The notes beneath the pieces were generated by a model that was given only the letters and a program-made list of their open reading frames with translations, was not told where the DNA came from and searched no databases. A DNA stretch of 5,876 nt from Helicobacteraceae bacterium (GTDB taxonomy: Bacteria; Campylobacterota; Campylobacteria; Campylobacterales; Sulfurimonadaceae), in NCBI GenBank assembly GCA_015488855.1, contig WFMY01000187.1, positions 1-5,876 of the forward strand, read 5' to 3'. The translations under genes were made by a program, and so were the position numbers. The stretch's first letter is position 1. Each line of letters opens with the position of its first letter. Shown here piece after piece: positions 5,099-5,876 of the stretch.

Positions 5099-5876
5099 CT
5101 TTTTTTCCCATCATTGGTATCGTTATCTTAAGAGCTAAACCATCTTCAAACTTGTTAACAAAGGCTATCTGCCCATTTAAAGACTGTGTTACAAGGTTGT
5201 ACATGATGTGCGTGCCAAGTCCACTCCCACCCTCATCTCTTTTTGTTGTATAAAAAGGCTCAAAAAAGTTTTCTTTTTCTTCCTCTGTCAATCCTCGACC
5301 ATTATCTGCATATAACAATACTATAGTATCATCTTCCTCCTTTATTTCTAAGAGGATATGCCCTTTTTCTCTCTCTTTAAAAGCGTGAATATAAGCATTT
5401 TCTACCAGATTTGTCACTATCTGAGCTAAAGAACCAGCGACTATATCTATCACAAGGTCATCAGGACATTTGACCTCAATAGTATAAGAGCTCTTTTGCA
5501 ATTTTGTACCTAAAGAGAGGATGATGGAGTTGATATACTCTTTGACATTGATCTCTCTTAGATCTCCTAAACTTTGATCTACAGAGAGAGATTTAAAAGA
5601 GGTGATGAGTTCACCTGCCCGCTCTAAGTTTTGTAAAATCATTCTACTTGAGTTTGTAGCAACCTCAACAAAGCTGTTAAAATCATTTTCTTTTACTTTT
5701 TTTTCACGATAGAGCTTTAAAAAATCTTTTGTACTTTTTTCAAGATGCGAAGCAGCTGTGATGGAGACACCCACTGGGGTATTTATCTCATGAGCTACTC
5801 CTGCAACCAAACGACCCAGTGATGCCATCTTCTCACTCTCAACTAAACTCTCTTGTGCATTTTGAACATAGATTAA
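5091..5876 (-). CDS. Sensor histidine kinase, C-terminal HisKA and ATPase part (N-terminus outside the window)
   Basis: The frame stays open to the right edge, so the 261 visible residues are the C-terminal end of a longer protein. I reject ATG 5826-5828 as the start: it lies in the middle of helix 1 of the dimerisation domain, in the usual internal sequence SEKMASLGRLVAGVAHEINTP. Seen (numbering from the first visible codon): phosphoacceptor His29 in GVAHEINTPVGV; N-box QIVTNLVENAYIHAF with Asn156 and Asn160; G1 box DNGRGL (191-196); F-box FFEPFYTTK (from 204); and G2 box GGSGLGTHI (216-224). All parts for autophosphorylation and phosphotransfer are present. The input domain, and hence the signal, is not visible. 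Its TGA (5091-5093) lies inside the first codons of the HD-GYP regulator gene (8-nt overlap), so that protein is the likely phosphorylation target. Confidence 0.95.
   Translation of the reverse strand, partial: LIYVQNAQESLVESEKMASLGRLVAGVAHEINTPVGVSITAASHLEKSTKDFLKLYREKKVKENDFNSFVEVATNSSRMILQNLERAGELITSFKSLSVDQSLGDLREINVKEYINSIILSLGTKLQKSSYTIEVKCPDDLVIDIVAGSLAQIVTNLVENAYIHAFKEREKGHILLEIKEEDDTIVLLYADNGRGLTEEEKENFFEPFYTTKRDEGGSGLGTHIMYNLVTQSLNGQIAFVNKFEDGLALKITIPMMGKKDV

Noticed and set aside
5826..5828. ATG as the start of the histidine kinase
   Set aside because: The frame continues upstream to the window edge, and the ATG sits inside the dimerisation helix just before the H-box, so the gene must begin outside the window.

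Overview
This AT-rich window most likely comes from a member of the Campylobacterota (epsilonproteobacteria), probably a free-living Sulfurimonas/Sulfuricurvum-type sulfur or hydrogen oxidiser. The basis is the look of the proteins and the gene company: a HisZ-type histidine regulatory subunit behind a class V aminotransferase, a stand-alone CheY-like receiver, UppP, and a DUF3369/HD-GYP response regulator. This assignment is from memory of such genomes, not from a search. The window is densely coded and looks chromosomal. I see no mobile element, tRNA, rRNA or CRISPR array.

Layout, left to right. (1) 1-1328, minus strand: a PLP-dependent class V aminotransferase is followed directly by hisZ, which runs off the left edge. 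The stop codon of the first touches the start codon of the second (TAG|ATG). (2) 1446-1841, minus: a single-domain CheY-like receiver. (3) 1842-1901: a 60-bp divergent promoter region. (4) 1902-2672, plus: uppP (bacA), undecaprenyl-diphosphatase. (5) 2673-2957: the only sizeable gap. It holds inverted repeats, a candidate promoter, a very strong Shine-Dalgarno sequence and a 30-codon reading frame ending at a hairpin terminator. This is the least explained part of the window. (6) 2958-5876, minus: a compact three-gene unit in transcription order: sensor histidine kinase (N-terminus outside the window), response regulator REC-DUF3369-HD-GYP, and rdgB. The kinase and regulator genes overlap by 8 nt. 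The regulator and rdgB are 11 nt apart, with rdgB starting at TTG.

How the genes work together. The kinase is expected to phosphorylate Asp81 of the overlapping response regulator. The regulator's HD-GYP domain keeps every hallmark residue and should hydrolyse cyclic di-GMP, so the pair would turn an unknown signal into a drop in c-di-GMP. RdgB, a nucleotide-pool sanitiser, appears to share their mRNA. UppP recycles the lipid carrier for cell-wall synthesis. The aminotransferase and HisZ belong to amino-acid metabolism.

No large undescribed system is evident. The best candidate for something new is the small gene, or dual-function small RNA, at about 2734-2964.
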